The translations under genes were made by a program, and so were the position numbers. Below the pieces are notes generated by a model. It had not been told where the DNA came from and searched no databases. It saw only the letters and a program-made list of their open reading frames with translations. Of a DNA stretch of 7,717 bases, positions 1 through 6,163 are shown piece after piece. Position 1 is the stretch's first letter. Each line of letters starts with the position of its first letter. The stretch is from assembly GCA_029262715.1 (NCBI GenBank), contig JAJCYX010000361.1, positions 1 to 7,717 of the forward strand. The letters are read 5' to 3'. This DNA comes from Chloroflexota bacterium (GTDB lineage Bacteria; Chloroflexota; Dehalococcoidia; Lucifugimonadales; Lucifugimonadaceae).

Positions 1-1
1 A

Positions 2-112
2 GCAGGAAAGCCTAAGAAGGTCGCACTCACAGCAGTGGTGCGAAAGCTCGTCATTTTGCTCAACACGATCACCAGGAGAAAAACACCGTGGACGCCAGAA
101 CCGGCACGCTGA
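2..112 (+). CDS. IS110-family transposase, C-terminal end (partial, cut by window start)
   Basis: The frame starting at base 2 is open from the window edge to a TGA at 110-112 and reads AGKPKKVALTAVVRKL, then VILLNTITRRKTPW, then TPEPAR. The pattern GKPKKVAL..A..RKL...LN......PW is the conserved C-terminal signature of IS110/IS116/IS902 transposases. These are RuvC-like DEDD enzymes that move a circular IS intermediate, and family members are now known to be guided by a bridge RNA. Only the last 36 codons are visible, so the catalytic residues (DEDD and the tail Ser region) lie outside the window and integrity cannot be judged. The bases after the stop (about 113-160) probably belong to the IS right end, but IS110 elements usually lack clear inverted repeats and I cannot place the boundary. 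Family assignment is fairly secure; activity is unknown. Confidence 0.8.
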   Translation, partial: AGKPKKVALTAVVRKLVILLNTITRRKTPWTPEPAR

Positions 113-177
113 GACATTGACAATCAACACAGTCGCTCCCCCGCCTCCACCATGAACACAGACCTGCCGTAATAATG

Positions 178-200
178 CCGTTCCAAGGCGTTCTGAACGG
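178..200 (+). terminator. Weak hairpin downstream of the IS110 transposase
   Basis: CCGTTC (178-183) pairs with GAACGG (195-200) across an 11-base loop and is followed by TCTATTAACTTTT. It could end transcription leaving the IS110 gene, but the stem is short and the T tract is interrupted, so this is only a candidate. The right arm also forms the small palindrome CGTTCTGAACG (189-199). Confidence 0.2.
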
Positions 201-300
201 TCTATTAACTTTTCAGCTGATGGAATGAATCGGCGGTACGCTGAGCTCTGGATGGCCTGTTTGATCTGGGTTGATTCACGATGAGGTTGCGTAGTGTGGC

Positions 301-306
301 TATAAT
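301..306 (+). promoter_or_regulatory. Sigma70-type -10 box (TATAAT) for the large exported-protein gene
   Basis: A perfect TATAAT lies about 35 bases before the probable start codon, which would give a leader of roughly 30 bases. No good -35 box sits 16-18 bases upstream (278-283 reads ACGATG), and the TG of an extended -10 is one base out of register. The evidence therefore rests on the -10 match and its position alone. Confidence 0.4.
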
Positions 307-329
307 GCTGGTTTTACTGACTTACCTTT

Positions 330-335
330 GAGGTG
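330..335 (+). promoter_or_regulatory. Ribosome binding site GAGGTG that favours the TTG start at 342
   Basis: GAGGTG matches the anti-Shine-Dalgarno core and stands 6 bases before TTG at 342-344. The alternative GTG at 333-335 lies inside this motif and has no purine-rich site of its own upstream (ACTGACTTACCTTT). The TTG is therefore the better start. Confidence 0.6.
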
Positions 336-341
336 TCGCTT

Positions 342-2756
342 TTGAATCGTCAATGGCTCGCCGCAGTTTCCTTCGGAGCGGTCGCTCTGGTCGTCGTTGT
401 GGTTGTCATCGCCGTAACGCTCAATAACGGAAATGATGATAGCGACCTGCCGGCAGCAGCAAATACTGACGACACCTCCGCACAAGGAACTGGTCAACGT
501 CTGGACGACCATACACTCAGCGTCTCTCCATCCTCTGTGCTGCTGACGGCTCTAGGTGAAACTCAAACTCTTAAGGTGAGTCTTCCGAGCGGCTCCAGAT
601 CCACCGGGGTGACCTGGCATTCGAGTGATCCAGATTCGATCACGGTTGACTCTGACGGGACTGTCAGGGCAGCGGTTGCCGTAGGCTCTGCGATTGTCAC
701 TGCATCGGTAGGTGATCGTCAGTCACCGCCGATACTCGTGTACATAGCTACGCCTGTCGATGGCGCAGTGCTTGTGACAGACGACCAGGTCGAGGACGAG
801 CCGATCGACATCGCGGAATCCACGCCCAGCTCACAGCGCTACACCCTGCGTCTCAGCGGTATCGATCTACCGTCTGTTGGTGACATTATTATTGGCACGG
901 GCGAACTCCCTGTCGGCGGCCGGGTTACTGACGCCTCGGGCAGTGGCCAGACAGTCGAAGTGACGTTTGAAGTCATCCCGCTGGATGAGATGTTCACACA
1001 GATCGAGATCGATGAATCACTCGATCTGACTTTTGCTGAGATTGAAATCCCACAGATTCTGTTCGATGAATATGAAATCAACCGGCTGCCGAATGGGTCG
1101 TTTGACTTCATCCCTCGGCCTAGTTCAGTTCAGAGATTGAACGATGGCTACTTCTTTGCATCACAACCGGCGCAAGCTCAGACGCTCTATTTGCTTGGTC
1201 CGTTCGAGTGCGAGACGACCTTCCCAAGATTACCGCTCTCGCTTTCGCAACCCGTCTCTTTCAATGTCGACGCCAACCTGTCTGTGGATTTACTTGTCCG
1301 AAATCAGTTGGAACGCCTTGTTCTGAATGGCAAACCGAGGGCCTCTGTAAAGGTCTCCCCTATCTTGAACGTCGAGTTCTCGGGGAAGGTGGAGTGCAAG
1401 CTCGAGGCTTTTGAGTACACAATCCCTGCTGGCGGTCCACTTGCGCTGCTGTTCGGCGGTCAGGTGCCTGTTGGAGTCGGGCTGGAATTGGAAGGCAAGA
1501 TAAACTTGGCACGTGCAGGCTTCGAAGCAACTGCTGAAGTGGGGGTAGATTTCAGGCTTGGCGTGGAATGCCCAAATGGCAACAGCTGTTCAATGGTCAA
1601 CGATTTCGATCCCACCGCTGACGGTACCGTCAAGTGGATCTTCCCAGACCCGGATACGCAGTTTCGGATCGAGCCATCAGTGTTCGCCTTCTTGTACGCG
1701 GAGCTCGAACTCGGCTCAAAGGTCACTAAACGGTTCCGATTCGACGCTCTCGAACTGAAGGCCGGCGTTTCACAGGACGCCAACCTTGCTCCGGTCTCAG
1801 TGCAGGTGGCGGACGGCAATTACGCGTCAAACTTCCAGTTGAAGCTAAAAGGGGAAGCCGAAGCGGCCCAGGGTCTTGACGACTGGCTTGAGCTGTTAAA
1901 GCTTCGAACGCTCAAACTAAAAGCGGAGATCAGCCAGGTCCTCCACCAATCCCCCACCGGCAGTGCCGTGGCCGATGTCGGCGAGTTTGAGTCCGGAGAT
2001 ACTGTGAACTTCACGGTTGATTTCGATCCAGCGAATTCCTACTACGCCGTTATCGGTTACAACATAGCCGAAGTTCGAATCTACCGGCGTAATGGTGGAG
2101 AGGTTCAGGATATAGCATCCAGCGTCGTGAGTGATGGAGCCGATAGCGTAAACATCGGATGGATCGCCGATCAGGATGGAGCTATTGGCGATAACTTTTA
2201 TGCGTTTGTGTTAACGCACCTGCTTCCTGTTCCAGATCTCGAACTTGGAACTGTCGCACCCGGAAACGATTCGACTCCTGAGACATCTCCACCAGGTACA
2301 CAGGAACCCGATTCAGGTCAGTGCCGGGTTGTTCTGCGACCGTATACTGAGAACCCTGATGGATCTGTTAAACACCATGAGCATTTCAGCTTAGCGAGCG
2401 GCGTGGTGCTAACCGCTACATACACCGTGACCGATAGCGAAAAGGGCCTCACATTCCAGCAAACGGTTACAGCATCGCACCTGTGGGATCAGGTCTTGAG
2501 CACAAGAGTTGGTGATCTTTTCACGAGCAGTGCCTGGAACGTCCAGCAAAATATCACGTCATTGCAGGGCGACGAAATGGTTGCTTACTCGGACAACCGT
2601 ATACAGGGATCAATAGCTGGCGTCCCTTTGATCGGAGGGATGGTCACGTGGACCCCAGACGAGTTATCAGCCGGGCTACATATCGAGAGAGAAGTTGGCC
2701 CGCAAAATACCGTCGTCCGTACCACACGTTATCTAGGGTGCGATTTTTGGAGTTGA
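342..2756 (+). CDS. Large exported, membrane-anchored protein with N-terminal BIG2 Ig-like domain; function unknown
   Basis: The product is 804 residues from the TTG start (807 if the GTG at 333 is used). Residues about 5-27 form one hydrophobic segment (WLAAVSFGAVALVVVVVV) with no lipobox cysteine. This predicts an uncleaved signal anchor with the bulk outside the cytoplasmic membrane. An acidic, Asn/Thr-rich spacer follows. Residues about 57-135 look like a bacterial Ig-like group 2 (BIG2) fold: SVSPSSVLLTALGETQTL, then VTWHSSDPDSITVDSDGTV, then the alternating VGSAIVTASV strand. Residues about 175-235 (VGDIIIGTG...VEVTFEVIPLDEMF) are beta-rich and recall a segment common in large secreted bacterial proteins. 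The central 280-540 is also beta-strand-like. A Pro/Ser/Thr linker (about 630-660) precedes a C-terminal domain. Six cysteines (about 290, 352, 410, 416, 661, 800) could form disulfides. There is no catalytic motif, sorting signal or LPXTG. It stands alone on its strand. A surface or adhesion role is inferred from the BIG2 domain only. Confidence 0.85.
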   Translation: MNRQWLAAVSFGAVALVVVVVVIAVTLNNGNDDSDLPAAANTDDTSAQGTGQRLDDHTLSVSPSSVLLTALGETQTLKVSLPSGSRSTGVTWHSSDPDSITVDSDGTVRAAVAVGSAIVTASVGDRQSPPILVYIATPVDGAVLVTDDQVEDEPIDIAESTPSSQRYTLRLSGIDLPSVGDIIIGTGELPVGGRVTDASGSGQTVEVTFEVIPLDEMFTQIEIDESLDLTFAEIEIPQILFDEYEINRLPNGSFDFIPRPSSVQRLNDGYFFASQPAQAQTLYLLGPFECETTFPRLPLSLSQPVSFNVDANLSVDLLVRNQLERLVLNGKPRASVKVSPILNVEFSGKVECKLEAFEYTIPAGGPLALLFGGQVPVGVGLELEGKINLARAGFEATAEVGVDFRLGVECPNGNSCSMVNDFDPTADGTVKWIFPDPDTQFRIEPSVFAFLYAELELGSKVTKRFRFDALELKAGVSQDANLAPVSVQVADGNYASNFQLKLKGEAEAAQGLDDWLELLKLRTLKLKAEISQVLHQSPTGSAVADVGEFESGDTVNFTVDFDPANSYYAVIGYNIAEVRIYRRNGGEVQDIASSVVSDGADSVNIGWIADQDGAIGDNFYAFVLTHLLPVPDLELGTVAPGNDSTPETSPPGTQEPDSGQCRVVLRPYTENPDGSVKHHEHFSLASGVVLTATYTVTDSEKGLTFQQTVTASHLWDQVLSTRVGDLFTSSAWNVQQNITSLQGDEMVAYSDNRIQGSIAGVPLIGGMVTWTPDELSAGLHIEREVGPQNTVVRTTRYLGCDFWS

Positions 2757-2814
2757 CGTTCACACTGGAAATTTCCGGCATCATTTTAATTCTGGGCACG
2801 GTTCGGAACCCGAC

Positions 2815-2966
2815 TCAACTCATCAACGTTTCGAATACTGGCTTCAGTTTGATTTCCAAATGTGTCGGGTCGTCAAAATTCAGGAACACGCCATCCACGA
2901 TTGTCGTGAGCAGTCTGTGCCTCTCTTTCATACTCGCCTCAAACCACAATCTTGGGGTTCTATCAG
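2815..2966 (-). pseudogene. C-terminal remnant of a serine recombinase
   Basis: The minus-strand frame ending at TGA 2815-2817 reads RLWFEASMKERHRLLTTIVD, then GVFLNFDDPTHLEIKLKPVF, then ETLMS. This resembles the extreme C-terminus of serine recombinases: a helix of the type ..ERR.LL..V.., then a V.V strand, then LEI.LKP.F. It also matches in layout the last 35 residues of the intact recombinase at 4585-6075 (AILQTILEAVYVWNDNRIEI). No resolvase catalytic domain, recombinase domain or zinc ribbon lies upstream; the frame instead meets the IS6 remnant. I read it as the tail of a second, truncated recombinase. Similarity is by eye only and the fragment is short, so a chance resemblance is possible. 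Confidence 0.45.
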
Positions 2967-3021
2967 AACTCAGGGCACACTCTGAATTGCGGACGAGTTG
3001 AAGCGGGGTCGGTACCCACAT

Positions 3022-3635
3022 TTACGCAGAAAGCTCGGCCATTAGCGTCGACCATTGGGCCTTGATAATCCGTCGTCGATCCGCTGATGTGGTCAGATTA
3101 TCATTGGCTGGTTTGCTTCCCAGATAGTTTCGTAACTCATCGAACGCTGTGCAGAACCGACTTGCTGAATCGAACCGTTTGAACCCGAGCATCGGGTACT
3201 AACGCTGCTTGATATGTCGATGATCCTGCTCCATCCGATTGTTCAAATACCGGTTGTGCCTATGAGTTGCTTTTCGACCGATTATCCAGCGGATTGCCTT
3301 CGTGTAAGCAGGGTGCTTGTCTGTAGTCAGGCGCAATGGCTTCCTATCCGCAACGTCAAGAAGTCTGCGGAGGAAACGCCGGGCTGCATGCTTGTCACGG
3401 TGTTCACTGAGCATTGAATCAAGAAGAGCGCCATCTCGATCGATGGCCCGATACAGGTAGCACCAGCGTCCGCTGACCTTCACATAAGCCTCGTCCAGGT
3501 ACCAGAAAACTCCAGCTTGACCGTGGCGTCTCTTTCGAAAGTTCTCGGCAGCATGTGGAGTGAAACAGAACTCCCAGATTCGATCGCCTCGTGACTGATC
3601 TCGAAACCTCTCTGGAGCAGAAGCTCGGCGACATC
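3022..3635 (-). pseudogene. IS6-family (IS240/IS26-like) transposase, degenerate: 5'-truncated, one frameshift, one amber stop
   Basis: Read on the minus strand, the DDE transposase can be rebuilt from three pieces. First, DVAELLLQRGFEISHEAI (from 3635) is a helix-turn-helix end. Then, after a missing base near 3581, RIWEFCFTPHAAENFRKRR leads to WYLDEAYVKVSGRWCYLYRA, which contains the first catalytic Asp. LTTDKHPAY holds the second Asp and YLNNRMEQDHRHIKQR the catalytic Glu. A TAG at 3199-3201 follows, but the same frame continues with YPMLGFKRFDSASRFC and AFDELRNYLG to a TAA at 3022-3024. Family members normally read QRYYPM here, so the amber replaces a Tyr codon. About 40-50 N-terminal codons and the left inverted repeat are missing. 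All three DDE residues survive, yet the gene is dead. The 94-residue frame from a GTG at 3483 is only its middle piece. Confidence 0.85.
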
Positions 3636-3787
3636 TTAACGCCGACGGCGTGAGGTCCTACGATGATTCCAGTGGCCAGATACCCGAGGATCAAGGGCAA
3701 CCGCAGGAAATGAGCCGCCAGTCCTCCTACAAATGCGAACACGATCGCAAAAACGATGTCAATGAACAGGCCGTGCTCAGCATTCAT
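3636..3787 (-). pseudogene. N-terminal fragment of a Kef/CPA2-type monovalent cation:proton antiporter
   Basis: ATG at 3785-3787 opens a frame reading MNAEHGLFIDIVFAIVFAF, then VGGLAAHFLRLPLILGYLAT, then GIIVGPHAVGV. This is the first helix and the conserved RLP.ILGYL..GI..GPH signature of CPA2 sodium or potassium/proton antiporters (KefB/KefC, RosB/YbaL group), which are about 400-650 residues long. Here only about 50 codons remain before the frame enters IS6 sequence at about 3636 and continues meaninglessly to 3419. A ribosome binding site (GAAGG, 6 bases before ATG) is still present, so this was a real gene start. The rest of the antiporter is not found on the far side of the IS6 remnant, so a larger deletion or rearrangement, not a simple insertion, must be involved. 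Confidence 0.75.
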
Positions 3788-3858
3788 GATTGGCCTTCGA
3801 GGAGAATTCGGTCTAAGGGCGCATCAAACTAACAGACTTGCGTGAGTAAGCTTGACCT

Positions 3859-4095
3859 CTACCTCTTTTTCGCGCCAACTGCGAGGTGAAGGTCACTTGT
3901 CATGACGGTTTGGTCGCTCGAATCGGTGGTTCGGACATGGGTGTCTCTAGATTCCCATATTTCGTTGTCCGGGTCCCTGGGAACTTTGCTGTTTCTGATC
4001 TCAGCCAAGGCCTTTGCGTGTGCCTTGCTAACCCTATCGGTAATATCTTCGGGTAACTCTCCGCGAATGGAGACGATGTAGTTGTCGCTTGCCAA
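3859..4095 (-). CDS. Small hypothetical protein, possibly frameshifted at its start
   Basis: The frame encodes about 78 residues, starting at a TTG if taken alone: ASDNYIVSIRGELPEDITDR, then a helical stretch VSKAHAKALAEIRNSK, and a polar C-terminus ending VGAKKR. It is charged and soluble, with no signal peptide or membrane segment, and I do not recognise a family. The TTG at 4093-4095 has no ribosome binding site. A good AAGGAG (4118-4123) sits 9 bases before an ATG at 4106-4108 in another frame. Dropping one T from the run of five at 4099-4103 would join that ATG to this frame as MDFGLASDNYIV, giving 82 residues. So it may be a recently frameshifted gene or a sequencing slip. It lies on the same strand as the antiporter fragment, 71 bases upstream of that fragment's start. 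Whether it is expressed is uncertain. Confidence 0.4.
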   Translation of the reverse strand: MASDNYIVSIRGELPEDITDRVSKAHAKALAEIRNSKVPRDPDNEIWESRDTHVRTTDSSDQTVMTSDLHLAVGAKKR

Positions 4096-4148
4096 GCCAA
4101 AAATCCATTTCCCTCGTCTCCTTGTGTAATTCGTGGTGTGTTACCTGT

Positions 4149-4177
4149 AATTCGAGCAGAATTCTCAATATTGTCAA
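4149..4177 (-). promoter_or_regulatory. Candidate promoter before the small hypothetical gene
   Basis: A perfect minus-strand -35 box TTGACA (4172-4177) stands 17 bases before CGAATT (4149-4154), which is a poor -10. It lies upstream of the AAGGAG site at 4118-4123, as expected for a promoter of the small gene. The weak -10 keeps confidence low. Confidence 0.2.
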
Positions 4178-4374
4178 GGCGCGACATTGCCTGGGCATTG
4201 TTCGTTCCAACGGAATCATCGGTGCCAGATAGCTGCGTTTCGACTGGCATGGGAAGTGACGTGTCTTGAGCCTTCACCGTGCAACGCTCTCGGTACAGGT
4301 TCCACTACCCGTTGGAAGCATTAAGTTACGCTTGTTTTCCGAGGCAAAGATGCCACCGTCTTATCCGATCGCTC

Positions 4375-4416
4375 AGGCTCGCGCACGCGCAAGGCGCGCG
4401 CATAATGCGCGAGGCT
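4375..4416. repeat. Nested GC-rich inverted repeat
   Basis: The outer arms AGGCTCGCGCA (4375-4385) and TGCGCGAGGCT (4406-4416) are complementary over 11 bases with one mismatch; the inner 8 (CTCGCGCA/TGCGCGAG) pair perfectly. Inside the 20-base loop a second hairpin CGCGC-AAG-GCGCG (4386-4398) can form. No T tract follows on either strand, so it is not a standard intrinsic terminator. It lies about 170 bases past the recombinase stop codon and could be a protein binding or recombination site. Confidence 0.6.
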
Positions 4417-4430
4417 TGTACGGACCATAC

Positions 4431-4465
4431 GCCTATTAGGAGTGGTTACATTCCGGCCTATAGGC
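4431..4465. repeat. Pair of short palindromes, CCTATTAGG and GCCTATAGGC
   Basis: CCTATTAGG (4432-4440) is symmetric around its central T, and GCCTATAGGC (4456-4465) is a perfect 10-base palindrome. Both begin with GCCTAT and start 25 bases apart, between the nested inverted repeat and the recombinase 3' end. Two similar palindromes about two and a half helical turns apart could be a paired protein site, but they are short enough to arise by chance. Confidence 0.3.
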
Positions 4466-4584
4466 GCGAAGTGGGTACATACAAGGGACAAACAGGATGT
4501 TTCCTAACGGCGATTCAGTGGCGTAGTCGCATGAGATTTCTACCTGCGACCTGCTACTGGCCTCAAGGTTCAGCGCTACTCGCC

Positions 4585-6075
4585 CTACTGCCTGAACGCA
4601 ATCTCGATCCGGTTGTCGTTCCAGACGTATACGGCCTCAAGGATGGTCTGCAGAATCGCCTTCGCCCTCGGAGTCTCGATCTCCTCGAACGATTCGGTGA
4701 ACGTTTTTACCTTTTCTGGAAGGGAAGAAGCTGACTCCTTGGCGGTCTCTGCCTGCTCCACCTGGCCCCTCAACTCTGCAATGCGAATCTCTGCTGATGC
4801 CCGTTCGTCTCTTCGCCTCTCGTTGGCTCTACCGAACTCCTCCTCATCCAGCACACCCTTCTTCAGCAGGTTCAGGTTCTGATGGAAGTCACGGTCAAGA
4901 GTAGCCAACTGCTTCTCAGCACGACCAAGCTCTTTCTTGATCCGCTTGAGCTTGGTCGGACCTGATCGATCCATGAGTTCAGCCACACGCTTTGGATCCG
5001 AGAACTGTCCCAGGTATTCGAGAACAGCTGGCTCAAGCTTTCTTGCGCTATGGCTGTTGTGGAACGCACACTTCGATCTTGTCTTCTTTGCGTTTACGCA
5101 CTGATAGCTACGGTAAAGAGTGCCGTCCTTTCGCCTTGCACCTGCCTTACCCGTCATCGGCCCTCCACAGTGACCGCATCTTGCGATACTGCTCAGCAGG
5201 TACTCGCTCCTGTGCACCGATCCTCTTGGAGCACCCTTCCTGATGTCCTGGCGTTGTTGTAAGAGATCCCATTCAGTCTCAGTGAGGATGGGAGGGAAGA
5301 CGCCCGGTACCTCTATCAGTTCCTGGTTCGAACTGCTCTTCTTGCGGTTTCGTCCAAAGGCTAGAAGTCCCTTGATCGCAGGGTTACGCAGGATGAGCTG
5401 GATTGAAGCCGGGACCCAGAAGCGTCCATTCCGAGTCATCCCGCGCTCATTCAAGCTGTCCGCGATCGCCTTGTAACCGAGGTTATCTTCGACACTGAGG
5501 CGTGCCATCTCTTTTACGATCTCGGCTTCATCTACCTCGACCTCCCATCGCACGACGACCGCCTTACCATCCTGTATCTCTCTAACCGGCCTGAGACCGT
5601 ATGGAGATGGACCGCTATGTACGCCCTTCCTTGCACTGCTGTTCATGTTCGCCTGAACTCTTTCTGAAGTGCGCTTGCTCTCGTGTCCTGCCATACCTGC
5701 GTTAACTATCAACATCATCTCGTCTTTGATGTCCTGGTCCGTCGCTTCTACTGAGACTCCCTGTTCTCCGAGTTGCCAGATTCTCGAAAGTATCTCCTTT
5801 GGGTTTCGTCCAAAGCGATCGAGGTACTGGACGAGGACAGTGTCGATATCGTTCTCGCTGATGTACTCCAGCATCGCACGATACTGAGGCCGGTCGTCTT
5901 TTCTACCTGACTCGACATCGCAGAAGACCTTCACCACGAGACCGCCAACGGCGGACGCGGTTGCCCGAATCCGATCTTCTTGCGTACCAAGCGAGGACCG
6001 GTCTTCCCGAGCCTGCTTGCCCGTAGAGACCCGGATGTATCCGACGATTCGTCGGTGTGTGACTGTGGTTACCAT
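4585..6075 (-). CDS. Large serine recombinase (resolvase/integrase family), intact
   Basis: The 496-residue product has the full layout of large serine recombinases, which cut and rejoin DNA at short attachment sites through a 5'-phosphoserine link. Residues about 9-150 are the catalytic domain: YIRVSTGKQ carries the nucleophile Ser17 with Arg15 and Gln21, and YLDRFGRN carries Asp86, Arg87 and Arg90. Residues about 157-275 are the recombinase DNA-binding domain (PYGLRPV..., LGYKAIADSLNERG, LRNPAIKGLL). A zinc ribbon has Cys300, Cys303, Cys326 and Cys336. Residues about 373-445 are a charged helical stretch likely to form the coiled coil that controls integration versus excision. The C-terminus ends in the usual VYVWNDNRIEI strand. 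The start ATG has GGAG (CTGGAG) 6 bases upstream. It is convergent with nothing, and purK lies upstream on the same strand. No recombination directionality factor is evident nearby. It probably belongs to a small integrative element. Confidence 0.95.
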   Translation of the reverse strand: MVTTVTHRRIVGYIRVSTGKQAREDRSSLGTQEDRIRATASAVGGLVVKVFCDVESGRKDDRPQYRAMLEYISENDIDTVLVQYLDRFGRNPKEILSRIWQLGEQGVSVEATDQDIKDEMMLIVNAGMAGHESKRTSERVQANMNSSARKGVHSGPSPYGLRPVREIQDGKAVVVRWEVEVDEAEIVKEMARLSVEDNLGYKAIADSLNERGMTRNGRFWVPASIQLILRNPAIKGLLAFGRNRKKSSSNQELIEVPGVFPPILTETEWDLLQQRQDIRKGAPRGSVHRSEYLLSSIARCGHCGGPMTGKAGARRKDGTLYRSYQCVNAKKTRSKCAFHNSHSARKLEPAVLEYLGQFSDPKRVAELMDRSGPTKLKRIKKELGRAEKQLATLDRDFHQNLNLLKKGVLDEEEFGRANERRRDERASAEIRIAELRGQVEQAETAKESASSLPEKVKTFTESFEEIETPRAKAILQTILEAVYVWNDNRIEIAFRQ

Positions 6076-6081
6076 GACATG

Positions 6082-6119
6082 CTCCAGTACAAAGATAGCA
6101 AAACATGGCTATATGTCTA
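6082..6119 (-). promoter_or_regulatory. Extended -10 promoter and ribosome binding site of the serine recombinase
   Basis: On the minus strand, TAGACA (6114-6119, 5 of 6 to the -35 consensus) is followed after 16 bases by TATCTT (6092-6097, 4 of 6). A TGC directly before it (6098-6100) makes it an extended -10. Transcription would start only some 10 bases before the Shine-Dalgarno CTGGAG (6082-6087). The recombinase thus seems to have its own promoter and does not depend on purEK read-through. Confidence 0.45.
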
Positions 6120-6148
6120 GCACTGCAGGGAGTTAGGGGGGTGGGTGA

Positions 6149-6163
6149 TCGGCCAAAGGCCGA
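6149..6163. repeat. Perfect 6-bp hairpin next to the recombinase promoter
   Basis: TCGGCC (6149-6154) and GGCCGA (6158-6163) pair perfectly around an AAA loop. It sits 30 bases upstream of the recombinase -35 box and has no T tract. A regulator site or an arm of an attachment site is possible; no function can be assigned. Confidence 0.4.

Larger units (their letters stand above)
4109..4584. other. Gene-free stretch between the small ORF and the serine recombinase
   Basis: No reading frame here looks coding on either strand. The + strand frame at 4279-4734 overlaps the end of the recombinase gene antisense and has a composition unlike a protein family. The stretch holds the candidate promoter at 4149-4177, the nested GC-rich inverted repeat at 4375-4416 and two short palindromes at 4432-4465. 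Being next to a large serine recombinase, it is a reasonable place for an attachment site, but I cannot point to one. Confidence 0.5.

Noticed and set aside
2050..2066. GTTCGAATC, resembling a tRNA T-loop
   Set aside because: It lies inside the large coding region, the flanking bases do not form a T stem, and no acceptor or anticodon arm is present.
2767..2810. GGAAATTTCC and GGTTCGGAACC palindromes just after the large CDS, as a terminator
   Set aside because: Neither has a proper loop and stem followed by a T tract; the TTTTAAT between them does not follow a stable hairpin.
2648..3001. + strand ORF of 117 residues overlapping the end of the surface-protein gene
   Set aside because: It overlaps the large CDS and then runs antisense to the recombinase remnant, with no start signal.
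3900..4277. - strand ORF of 125 residues starting at GTG 4277
   Set aside because: No ribosome binding site is present and the second half overlaps the better 78-residue frame. I could not see a domain, although its first half cannot be fully excluded.
4378..4413. The nested inverted repeat as an intrinsic terminator of the recombinase
   Set aside because: No run of Ts follows on the minus or plus strand, and it lies about 170 bases past the stop.
4279..4734. + strand ORF of 151 residues
   Set aside because: Its last third is antisense to the recombinase, the rest is Arg-rich translation of the GC-rich inverted repeats, and there is no ribosome binding site or family pattern.
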